A stretch of DNA of 64,000 nucleotides from Bacillota bacterium (lineage in GTDB: Bacteria > Vulcanimicrobiota > JAJTBE01): the NCBI GenBank assembly GCA_021287065.1, contig JAJTBE010000215.1, forward strand, positions 52,862-116,861, in the 5' to 3' direction. A program made the translations under genes and the position numbers. Within the stretch, counting starts at the first letter, position 1; each line of letters opens with the position of its first letter. The notes under the pieces were generated by a model. It worked only from the letters and a program-made list of their open reading frames with translations, ran no database searches and had not been told where the DNA came from. Positions 1 through 6,821 of this stretch are shown here, in pieces.

Positions 1-1
1 A

Positions 2-76
2 GGCTGGAAACCTGAGATTCCATTTGAACAAACACTGGAAGATCTGTTGAACTACTGGAGAAATTATCCCCAATAG
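2..76 (+). CDS. C-terminal end of an SDR sugar-nucleotide epimerase/dehydratase (partial)
   Basis: The window opens inside a reading frame whose last 24 residues end at a TAG stop at 74-76. Those residues (GWKPEIPFEQTLEDLLNYWR and four more) match almost position for position the C-terminus of the next gene (GWEPEIPLEKTLEDILNYWR). This C-terminal helix is typical of GDP-mannose 4,6-dehydratase and GDP-6-deoxymannose reductase type SDR enzymes. I infer two tandem paralogues, perhaps a dehydratase followed by a reductase, separated by 10 bp. The catalytic part lies outside the window, so the exact activity cannot be assigned. Confidence 0.75.
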   Translation, partial: GWKPEIPFEQTLEDLLNYWRNYPQ

Positions 77-86
77 AGGTGAAATA

Positions 87-1043
87 ATGAAAGTATTGGT
101 CGCCGGGATTACTGGCCTGGTGGGCAGCTATATTGCCGAATATCTGCTTGAGCACGAACCCAAAGCTCAAATTTTCGGAACATACCGGTGGCGCAGCCGG
201 ATGGATCATATTAATAATTTCAAAACAAAAGTAACCCTGATGGATTGCGATATCAGGGACGCCGTATCGGTCCGCCGCCTTATCAGGGATATTCAGCCTG
301 ATATTTTATTCCATATGGCATCTCAGTCTTCAGTGTTTACATCCTGGCATGCTCCGAGAGAAACCCTGAATACTAATATTATTGGAGAAGTCAACTTTTT
401 CGAAGCTCTGCGGGAATACGCTCCTGAGTGTAAGATTCTGATCCCCGGTTCCAGTGAGGAATACGGGCTGATGGAAGAATCTGAACTTCCTGCTGATGAA
501 CATACTCTTTACCGTCCCCTCAGCCCTTATGCTGTGAGTAAGGTTGTTCAGGATATGGCAGCTTATCAGTATCAGATGAGCTACCACCTTAACATCTACA
601 GGGCAAGATCATTTAACCATACCGGACCCCGCCGTGAAGTTAACTTTGTGGAATCAAATTTCGCCCGCCAGATTGCAATGATCGAAAAAGGTAAACAGGA
701 GCCCGTTATTCAGGTAGGCAATCTTGAGGCAAAAAGAGATTACACTGATGTTAGGGATATGGTAAAAGCTTACTGGCTTATGATCAAGAAATGCCCTCCC
801 GGTGAAGTCTTTAACATCTGCTCAGGCAGAGTTGTCAGTATCAGACAGATACTTGATATTCTTCTTGGTTTATCAAATGTGGAGACAAAAGTTCAGGAAG
901 ACTCATCCAGATTCAGGCCCTATGATGCGCCCGCTATTTACGGCGATTGCAGCAAGTTTAAGAAAGTTACCGGATGGGAACCTGAAATTCCACTGGAAAA
1001 AACTCTTGAAGATATTTTAAATTACTGGCGCCAGAAGGTTTGA
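87..1043 (+). CDS. NAD(P)-dependent SDR sugar-nucleotide epimerase/reductase (GDP-mannose dehydratase/reductase type)
   Basis: A 318-residue extended short-chain dehydrogenase acting on a nucleotide sugar in the cytoplasm. The N-terminus has the Rossmann glycine motif (GITGLVGSY, residues 7-15), and the catalytic Tyr-x3-Lys is in PYAVSKVVQD near residues 150-156. The segment RSFNHTGPRR and the C-terminal GNLEAKRDYTDVRDM are characteristic of the Gmd/Rmd branch. At 318 residues it is closer in length to GDP-6-deoxy-D-mannose reductases than to the longer Gmd. The ATG is preceded by GAGGTG at 76-81. It sits between a near-identical C-terminus upstream and a glycosyltransferase 6 bp downstream, so it probably supplies a deoxyhexose for a surface polysaccharide. 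Family is confident; substrate is inferred. Confidence 0.85.
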   Translation: MKVLVAGITGLVGSYIAEYLLEHEPKAQIFGTYRWRSRMDHINNFKTKVTLMDCDIRDAVSVRRLIRDIQPDILFHMASQSSVFTSWHAPRETLNTNIIGEVNFFEALREYAPECKILIPGSSEEYGLMEESELPADEHTLYRPLSPYAVSKVVQDMAAYQYQMSYHLNIYRARSFNHTGPRREVNFVESNFARQIAMIEKGKQEPVIQVGNLEAKRDYTDVRDMVKAYWLMIKKCPPGEVFNICSGRVVSIRQILDILLGLSNVETKVQEDSSRFRPYDAPAIYGDCSKFKKVTGWEPEIPLEKTLEDILNYWRQKV

Positions 1044-1049
1044 TGCAGT

Positions 1050-2141
1050 TTGAATATTATCATTGATACCCGGATGATTTACGACAGGCTGCATGGGATA
1101 GCCAGGTATTTGTATGAGATACTGAAGGTATTCAACGACAGATACATACCTCATAATGTTTCGCTGATCACAAATAATCCCGGCACGCTCAAAAAACTTG
1201 GGCTTGCCGGGCGTTTTGATTTTATAGAGGCTAAGTCAAGGCCCTTTCATCCTATGGAGTTTCTGGAAATACCGTCGATTCTGAAAAAATCAAAGGCGGA
1301 TCTTTTTCATGCTCCTTCAATTTCCGTTCCGCCATTCAAAACTGTGCCCACAGTTATAACCGTCCACGATTTGATACCTTATCACGAAGGAAGTATGTTC
1401 CACAGGATGTACTGCAATTATGTTCTGAGAAATGCTATCGGGTACTCTCAGGCGGTTATTACCGATGCAGAATATACCAAAGAAGATGTTGTTAAGTACA
1501 TGGGGTGTCCTGAAGATAAAATCAGGGTTATACATGCTTCCACATCTATTTCGCAGTCGGACGAAATAACCTGGAAGGAAGTGAGCAGGAAGTTCAGGCT
1601 GAAGAAGCCTTATGTGTTTTGTCTTGCCAATCCGAGGCCTCATAAGAACCTGACAGGTCTGATCTCGATGTTTGAAATGGCCCGGGCAGGATCTCCCAAG
1701 GAGTTTTCCCTTGTTATAGGTTCGAAAACAAGCGAGGAGCTGGAAGCTAAAATTTCTGCTTCTCCCTATAAAAATGATATAATCAGAATTAATTATCTCG
1801 AAGATGATGAACTTGGAATCATCTATGAAAATGCAAGGGTTTTTGCTTTCCCTTCGTTCTTTGAGGGATTCGGACTGCCGCCTCTTGAAGCAATGTCTTT
1901 CGGGTGTCCGGTGGTATGCTCCAACAGAACTTCACTCCCTGAAGTAGTGGGTGAAGGAGGCATTCTGGAGGATCCTTCGGACAAAAAAGCATTTGCAGCC
2001 CACATCCTCAGGCTTATGACCGATGATGAGCTTTATTCCGAATATAGTGCAAGGGCAAAGGAAAGATCGAGGTTTTTTTCGTGGGAAAAATGTGCCATGG
2101 AAACCCTCGAAGTTTATGAAAATGCGGTGAAGAAGAATTGA
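1050..2141 (+). CDS. GT4-family glycosyltransferase (group 1)
   Basis: A 363-residue GT-B fold glycosyltransferase that would transfer a sugar from a nucleotide donor to a polysaccharide intermediate at the inner face of the membrane. The C-terminal nucleotide-sugar site is clear: FFEGFGLPPLEAMSFGCPVV contains the E-x7-E motif of family GT4, followed by SLPEVVGEGG. An N-terminal acceptor domain carries HAPSISVPPF and VTVHDLIPY. The start is a TTG at 1050, 6 bp after the previous stop, because no ATG fits. Its stop overlaps the TTG start of the next gene (TTGA), which suggests translational coupling. Donor and acceptor sugars cannot be read from sequence. Confidence 0.88.
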   Translation: MNIIIDTRMIYDRLHGIARYLYEILKVFNDRYIPHNVSLITNNPGTLKKLGLAGRFDFIEAKSRPFHPMEFLEIPSILKKSKADLFHAPSISVPPFKTVPTVITVHDLIPYHEGSMFHRMYCNYVLRNAIGYSQAVITDAEYTKEDVVKYMGCPEDKIRVIHASTSISQSDEITWKEVSRKFRLKKPYVFCLANPRPHKNLTGLISMFEMARAGSPKEFSLVIGSKTSEELEAKISASPYKNDIIRINYLEDDELGIIYENARVFAFPSFFEGFGLPPLEAMSFGCPVVCSNRTSLPEVVGEGGILEDPSDKKAFAAHILRLMTDDELYSEYSARAKERSRFFSWEKCAMETLEVYENAVKKN

Positions 2142-2857
2142 CTCCTTTCAGAAGATTTATGAAAAGGCTTATCGATATTGTATTATCCCTGATAATACTT
2201 TTTATAATTTCGCCTTTGCTTATTGCTTGCGCTATTGCGGTTAAACTTGAATCAAAGGGACCCATTTTTTTCCTTCAGGAAAGAGTGGGGAAGGACGGCA
2301 GACTTTTTAATATTTATAAATTCCGCACCATGATTGTTGATGCGGTAAAAAAAGGGCTTGGTTATGAAATTCTCGAAGGCGACGACAGAATCACCAAATC
2401 GGGAAATTTTCTACGCCGCTGGAGTATAGACGAATTTCCGCAGCTTTTAAATGTGCTCAAAGGCGAGATGAGCCTTGTGGGACCAAGACCCACACTTAAA
2501 TATCAGGTTGATCAGTATGATGATTTCCAGAGGAGAAGGCTTGAAGTTCAGCCCGGTATGACAGGACTGGCAACAGTAAGGGGAAGGAACCTTCTTTCCT
2601 GGAATGAAAGAATAGAATATGATGTATGGTATGTGGATAATTATTCACTGATACTGGATTTTAAGATTATTTACGAAACATTCGGAACTATCCTGCGGGG
2701 CACCGGTGTATATGCTCCCACAACGGATCTTTTCAAGATAAAACCGTCAGGAAAGGGAACTGGTGAAAATGAACATTCGGAATCAAAACCCGGAGAAACT
2801 CTGGTGGATGCTCAGAACAATGATAGCAATCCGCAGGGTGGAGGAGGAAATAAATAA
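2138..2857 (+). CDS. Undecaprenyl-phosphate sugar phosphotransferase (bacterial sugar transferase family)
   Basis: A 239-residue initiating glycosyltransferase (WcaJ/RfbP/PglC type) that moves a sugar-1-phosphate onto the undecaprenyl carrier. The N-terminal membrane helix (IVLSLIILFIISPLLIACAI) is followed by the family hallmarks FLQERVGKDG, YKFRTM, RWSIDEFPQLLNVLKGEMS and LVGPRPTL. It starts at a TTG that overlaps the previous stop. The conserved part ends near residue 205. The last ~32 residues are polar and glycine-rich (ending QGGGGNK) and lie wholly over the first codons of the next gene in another frame, so this tail looks like run-through after loss of an original stop. The function call does not depend on the tail. 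Confidence 0.9.
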   Translation: MTPFRRFMKRLIDIVLSLIILFIISPLLIACAIAVKLESKGPIFFLQERVGKDGRLFNIYKFRTMIVDAVKKGLGYEILEGDDRITKSGNFLRRWSIDEFPQLLNVLKGEMSLVGPRPTLKYQVDQYDDFQRRRLEVQPGMTGLATVRGRNLLSWNERIEYDVWYVDNYSLILDFKIIYETFGTILRGTGVYAPTTDLFKIKPSGKGTGENEHSESKPGETLVDAQNNDSNPQGGGGNK

Positions 2858-3737
2858 TCTTTTTGCCCGGGGGCAGATTTTTGGAACTACCCATCTTTAT
2901 GCCGGTCAGGAAGCTGTGGCTGCAGGAGCTTGTTATCCTTTGCAGACTGATGATTATGTTGCTTCCACCCACAGAGGGCATGGACATGCCATCGCAAAAG
3001 GTGTAAACATCAGGCAGCTTGCTGCGGAACTTTTGGGAAAAGATGAGGGGATGTGCAGAGGCAGGGGAGGCACACAGCATCTGTCGGATCTGAATGTGGG
3101 TTTTCTCGGCACCAACGGTATTACCGGCGGTTTTATACCTATCGCCACCGGTTCGGCGTTGTCCTTTAAGATGAAAGGGGAAAAAAGGGTTGCCGTTTCA
3201 TTTTTTGGCGACGGTGCCACAAATTCCGGATACTTCCACGAATCACTGAATTTTGCTTCATTATATAAACTGCCTGTGGTTTATGTATGTGAAAACAATT
3301 TATATGCTATGAGTATTCATGTTAAAAAATCAACCACAGTGGCACATATAAGTGAAAGAGCCGCAGCCTATTCCATGCCGGGAGTTACAGTCGATGGTAT
3401 GGATCCTTTTAAAGTTGAAGAAGTAATGAATGAAGCACTTAGAAGAGCAAGAAACGGTGAAGGACCTACTTTGATTGAAGCTGAAACATACAGATTTCAT
3501 GGCCATTCCAAGTCTGATCAGAGATTATACAGAACAAGGGAAGAAGAAAACATCTGGCGGAGCAGGGATCCTATAGAAGTTCTTGCAGCAGCGATGACGG
3601 AAAATTCCATTGCAACGGAAGAAGAAGTGAATGGCATCAGAGAATCAGTTTTCAACGAAGTAAGAGATGCCTTTCAGTGGGCGTCATCTTTACCCGAACC
3701 TCCTGTAGTTGATCTGCTTCAGGGAGTTTACAGTTAA
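2763..3737 (+). CDS. Thiamine-diphosphate dehydrogenase E1 component, alpha subunit (PdhA/AcoA type)
   Basis: A 324-residue E1-alpha subunit of the 2-oxoacid/acetoin dehydrogenase family. It carries HLYAGQEAVAAG, the YVASTHRGHGHAIAKG segment, the GRGGTQHL loop, and the ThDP/Mg motif GDGATNSGYFHESLN followed by VCENNLYAMS. Family members work as alpha2beta2 with an E1-beta subunit, and no E1-beta gene, nor E2 or E3, is visible nearby. The start is GTG at 2763 or ATG at 2769, just after GGAAAGGGA; either way it overlaps the previous gene by about 90 bp. Its position inside a polysaccharide locus suggests it makes an unusual sugar or acyl precursor rather than serving central metabolism. Family is sure, role is open. 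Confidence 0.85.
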   Translation: MKMNIRNQNPEKLWWMLRTMIAIRRVEEEINNLFARGQIFGTTHLYAGQEAVAAGACYPLQTDDYVASTHRGHGHAIAKGVNIRQLAAELLGKDEGMCRGRGGTQHLSDLNVGFLGTNGITGGFIPIATGSALSFKMKGEKRVAVSFFGDGATNSGYFHESLNFASLYKLPVVYVCENNLYAMSIHVKKSTTVAHISERAAAYSMPGVTVDGMDPFKVEEVMNEALRRARNGEGPTLIEAETYRFHGHSKSDQRLYRTREEENIWRSRDPIEVLAAAMTENSIATEEEVNGIRESVFNEVRDAFQWASSLPEPPVVDLLQGVYS

Positions 3738-3761
3738 AATGTTTTTTCTGGATGGAGGATT

Positions 3762-5972
3762 ATGAGCAGCAGTCGTTACAACAAATTAAAAGCTTTGCCT
3801 TTTCTTATTTTATTTTTATTTCTTATGGGTATATGCATTTATCTGAGAAATAAATACTCTCTGTTTTTTCTTAATGTGGGAACTATAGTTTTTTCTGCGG
3901 TAAGTATATTTCAGGGTTATACAAATCACAAAGAACTACTCATTACTGTTGTTTCCCATATCTTCAGGGAGCAGTTTCTGCCGGGTTTTATTATTGCGGA
4001 ATTATTGCTTGGTTTGGGCATTTTTCTGTTGATAATTTTCTTTGAAAAAACCGGTTGGTCTGTTCCTGTTGAATCCTTTATCAGAAATTTCTATTCCGGA
4101 AAAAAGAAAGTTGTAAAACTTGCCGGCGCATTATTATTGATTGCTTTAATGACTGCAGTCTTTTTTGTTTATCTTGGAGGCATTCCGGTTTCTACAGATG
4201 AGTTTGCCTACAGTTTTCAGGGTGATGTGCTCAAAACATTCAGACTTTTTGCACCTCAGCCTGAAAACTCCGATTTTTTCCAATGTGAAAATATTATTAT
4301 AAAAAATGGAAAATGGTTTGCAAAATATACAATAGGCTTCCCGCTTCTACTTGCAGCCGGTATGCTGTTTAATGCTCCATGGCTTGTAAATCCGGTTTTT
4401 GCGGCGCTGACCCTTCTTTTTATTTATCTTCTAACTGATCTGCTTTTTGGAAGACGAAGTGGAATACTTGCTGTTCTGATGGCGGTTTTATCACCGTTTT
4501 TCTTCCTGAATGGAGCAGCTGCCTTTCAGCCACATATTACTCTGGGATGCTCCCTTATCGGAGCGTATTACTTTTTCTGGCTGTCGGTAAAAAGAGAGAA
4601 TTTTAGATATGCATGCCTCGGTGGTTGTTTTCTGTCGCTGGGGCTTCTTATCAGGCCTGTGGATTCCATTCTTCTCGGGTTGGCGCTGACAGTGGTTGTT
4701 TTGGCGGAGCTTATCAAAAGTGAGCAAAGAGCTGTTGTTATAAAAAATTTCCTTCTGGTTATTCTGTTCAGCGGTATAGGTATGCTGGTGCTTATGCTGG
4801 TCAATAAAGTTCAGACAGGAGATTATTTCAGGTTTGCCTTCCAGATGTACGAAAAAAAGGAAGTGTGGGGATTTGGCGCTTATGGTCATAACATTTACAA
4901 AGCTTTGTGGAATCTTTTCTATGATACAACCAGACTACTGATCTGGGGTGCTCCGCTTTTGCTTTTGTCTGTCATCTATAGTTTATATGGCAAAGAAAAG
5001 AAACATGTGTTCTATTTCCTGTTTTTCTGTCTTGTTTACAATATTTTCTACTTTGGCTGGTACACTGTGGGAAATTATGAATATGGTCCAAGATACCTTT
5101 TTTCAGGATTTCTGTTTCTGTTGCCTGTTGCCGGGTATGGCATATCATTTTTCTTCGAGAAGGCAGGCAGCAGGTTGGTTTATCCTTCTTCAGTAAGAAT
5201 GGCGTTTCTTATTGGGATTCTGATTTATTCATTTTTTGCTTCCTATGCAGTATTTCTGCCGTTTTTAAACCAACAGTTAAATGGAAGCCTGACTGTTGTA
5301 ACTGAAAAAAAACTGAATGAGCTGAGAGCTGCAACAGGTAAGGATGTTATTGCCTTTATTGTCGGTTCTCCTGAAAACAGAGTGAAAACATATACCCGGA
5401 ATTTTTCGCCGCCGGAAAAGAACAAACACTTGGTTCTGTTATTTCTTGAACCTGAGAGAAATGCCGAAATCCTGAAGAAATACAGCAATCGTGCAGCTTT
5501 TATAGCGTATTACCTGCCTGACAGGAAGATTTTTAACTTTGAACCTATTCCTGATTTGAATAATATCAACCCTGATACCAGAGCTATGTTCAATCTGTTT
5601 GCAGGCGTCTCTTACCGCATGGGAGTGGATAATCCGGAAAAAGCTGAAAAAAATTGGCTTGATGCATACAAGCTGAATTCAAATAATTTAGCTCCGCTTA
5701 TAAACCTTGCAAATATGTATCTGGAAGACGGAAAGCTTGATGAAAGCAAAAAATACTGGGAAATGGTGATTGAGAATAATCCGTCGGTTCCCCTTGCATA
5801 TATGTCGCTGGGTTCTATTTATGAAGACAGGGGCGACAGGGAAAATGCGCTTAAATATTATCTTGAGTTTTTAAAACTGGAACCCGGTTCAAATTCGTCC
5901 GAAAAAGTTAAGGATAAAATTCATTTTTATCAGGTAAACGGCAGATTCCCTGAAGAAAAGATGAAAAAATAA
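3762..5972 (+). CDS. GT-C (GT39/ArnT-like) membrane glycosyltransferase with C-terminal TPRs
   Basis: A 736-residue polytopic membrane protein. Hydrophobic segments run through the first ~500 residues. The first large loop (GGIPVSTDEFAYSFQGDVLK) has the acidic residues expected at the active site of lipid-phosphate-sugar dependent GT-C enzymes. Residues ~600-730 form about three tetratricopeptide repeats (for example AEKNWLDAYKLNSNNLAPLI and LAYMSLGSIYEDRGDRENAL), which probably face the periplasm and bind protein. The ATG is preceded by GGATGGAGGA. It closes the polysaccharide/glycosylation locus. A protein O-glycosyltransferase or a polysaccharide-decorating enzyme are both possible; the TPRs favour a protein partner, but this is inference. 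Confidence 0.72.
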   Translation: MSSSRYNKLKALPFLILFLFLMGICIYLRNKYSLFFLNVGTIVFSAVSIFQGYTNHKELLITVVSHIFREQFLPGFIIAELLLGLGIFLLIIFFEKTGWSVPVESFIRNFYSGKKKVVKLAGALLLIALMTAVFFVYLGGIPVSTDEFAYSFQGDVLKTFRLFAPQPENSDFFQCENIIIKNGKWFAKYTIGFPLLLAAGMLFNAPWLVNPVFAALTLLFIYLLTDLLFGRRSGILAVLMAVLSPFFFLNGAAAFQPHITLGCSLIGAYYFFWLSVKRENFRYACLGGCFLSLGLLIRPVDSILLGLALTVVVLAELIKSEQRAVVIKNFLLVILFSGIGMLVLMLVNKVQTGDYFRFAFQMYEKKEVWGFGAYGHNIYKALWNLFYDTTRLLIWGAPLLLLSVIYSLYGKEKKHVFYFLFFCLVYNIFYFGWYTVGNYEYGPRYLFSGFLFLLPVAGYGISFFFEKAGSRLVYPSSVRMAFLIGILIYSFFASYAVFLPFLNQQLNGSLTVVTEKKLNELRAATGKDVIAFIVGSPENRVKTYTRNFSPPEKNKHLVLLFLEPERNAEILKKYSNRAAFIAYYLPDRKIFNFEPIPDLNNINPDTRAMFNLFAGVSYRMGVDNPEKAEKNWLDAYKLNSNNLAPLINLANMYLEDGKLDESKKYWEMVIENNPSVPLAYMSLGSIYEDRGDRENALKYYLEFLKLEPGSNSSEKVKDKIHFYQVNGRFPEEKMKK

Positions 5973-6187
5973 AAAAACATTGACTTGATGACTGGTAGAT
6001 CCTGCGATTCGGTGAGGTCGGAGAAAGCTTGTGGTTATGGGGTTCGCCGACGGTTGGCGGGAGGTTTTGGAGCCCATGGCAGGTGAGGATGCCTGCGATT
6101 CGACAGTCGCTGGTGAAGTCTTTTGGTTATGAGGTTTTCTGGCGGTTTGTTGGAGGCTGTTGCGGGAGAGCACATTGGCTCTTTCCC
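5973..6187. repeat. Non-coding spacer with two imperfect ~74-bp direct repeats
   Basis: Two units begin with CCTGCGATTCG at 6001 and 6092. They share the order CCTGCGATTCG, then GGTTATGRGGTT, then GGCGG, then GGAGG, with many substitutions and small indels. The segment is richer in G than the flanking genes and has no convincing reading frame or ribosome-binding site. It lies directly next to the dispersed repeat that starts near 6188. It may be a decayed part of the same element; that is inference. Confidence 0.5.
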
Positions 6188-6476
6188 AATGCCCATGAAT
6201 TATAGCATTGATTTACCTAATCGCTCACGAGAATTGTATCTGTTTGCCCAGCTCCCAGAGAAAACTTTTTGAAAAAAGTTTCCTCCGGACCTCCATCCCA
6301 AAACTTTTGGAATTGGGGGACCGACCGGGGGGATTAGGACCGATGGGGTTTGGGGACCGTCAGAGGAGACCACGCTTTTTTGGAAAAGCGAGGTTTCATC
6401 CGAACCTCCTTACTTGAAAAACAAGATTATTTGGCTGGGAATTGGAGTGGATTTTCTAATTCAAAGGCATTGGGGG
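6188..6476 (+). repeat. Dispersed intergenic repeat, copy 1
   Basis: About 290 bp that align along their whole length with the reverse complement of 36533-36832. Shared landmarks in order: GCCCATRAATTA, TAATCGYTCACGAGAATT, CTCCCAGAGAAAAC, a T/A-rich hairpin at 6262-6281 (arms AAACTTTTT and AAAAAGTTT), a second hairpin at 6298-6310, the paired motifs GGGGACCGAC and GGGGACCGTC, a third hairpin at 6373-6390 (arms CGCTTTT and AAAAGCG), CCGAACCTCC, CTTGAAAAACA and GGCATTGGGG. No reading frame is conserved between the copies, and short open frames inside it look fortuitous. Best read as a mobile or palindromic non-coding element. Confidence 0.8.
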
Positions 6477-6503
6477 CACATTTCAGTCCTTCACCGCTCC
6501 TTC

Positions 6504-6779
6504 TTATACTTTCTTTTCCTGTTCTTCCTCTGTTATCTTTTCCTGAAGTTCTTTTCTCAAATCCTCTGGAATCATTTTCATTACTATAAAAATTCCCAGA
6601 GGCACAATAATAAGATCATCAAGCTGTCCGAGGATTGGTATGAAGTCCGGTATCAGATCTATTGGGGATAATGCATAGGCAACAACAAAACCGGCAAGGA
6701 TTTTTGCAACCAGAGGCATCCTCGGATCCTTACATGCAAGAACTAATATCCTGAATTCATCTTTGAGTTTTTTTAACAT
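6504..6779 (-). CDS. DUF1232 (YkvA-type) small membrane protein
   Basis: A 91-residue protein with the DUF1232 signature YALSPIDLIPDFIPILGQLDD (residues ~33-54, ending in the paired aspartates), followed by a hydrophobic segment (LIIVPLGIFIVMKMIP) and a charged lysine/glutamate tail. The family is widespread and of unknown function; members are predicted to be small membrane proteins. The gene is on the minus strand, 42 bp downstream of the GH57 gene with the same orientation, so the two could share a transcript. The dispersed repeat lies just beyond its stop. Confidence 0.85.
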   Translation of the reverse strand: MLKKLKDEFRILVLACKDPRMPLVAKILAGFVVAYALSPIDLIPDFIPILGQLDDLIIVPLGIFIVMKMIPEDLRKELQEKITEEEQEKKV

Positions 6780-6821
6780 AATAAAAAAGGGGGGAAATAA
6801 TCCCCCCCTGTATATCCATAA

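Noticed and set aside
6208..6671. Several short plus-strand frames across repeat copy 1 and the DUF1232 gene
   Set aside because: Not conserved in repeat copy 2, no ribosome-binding sites, and they overlap a clear minus-strand family gene.
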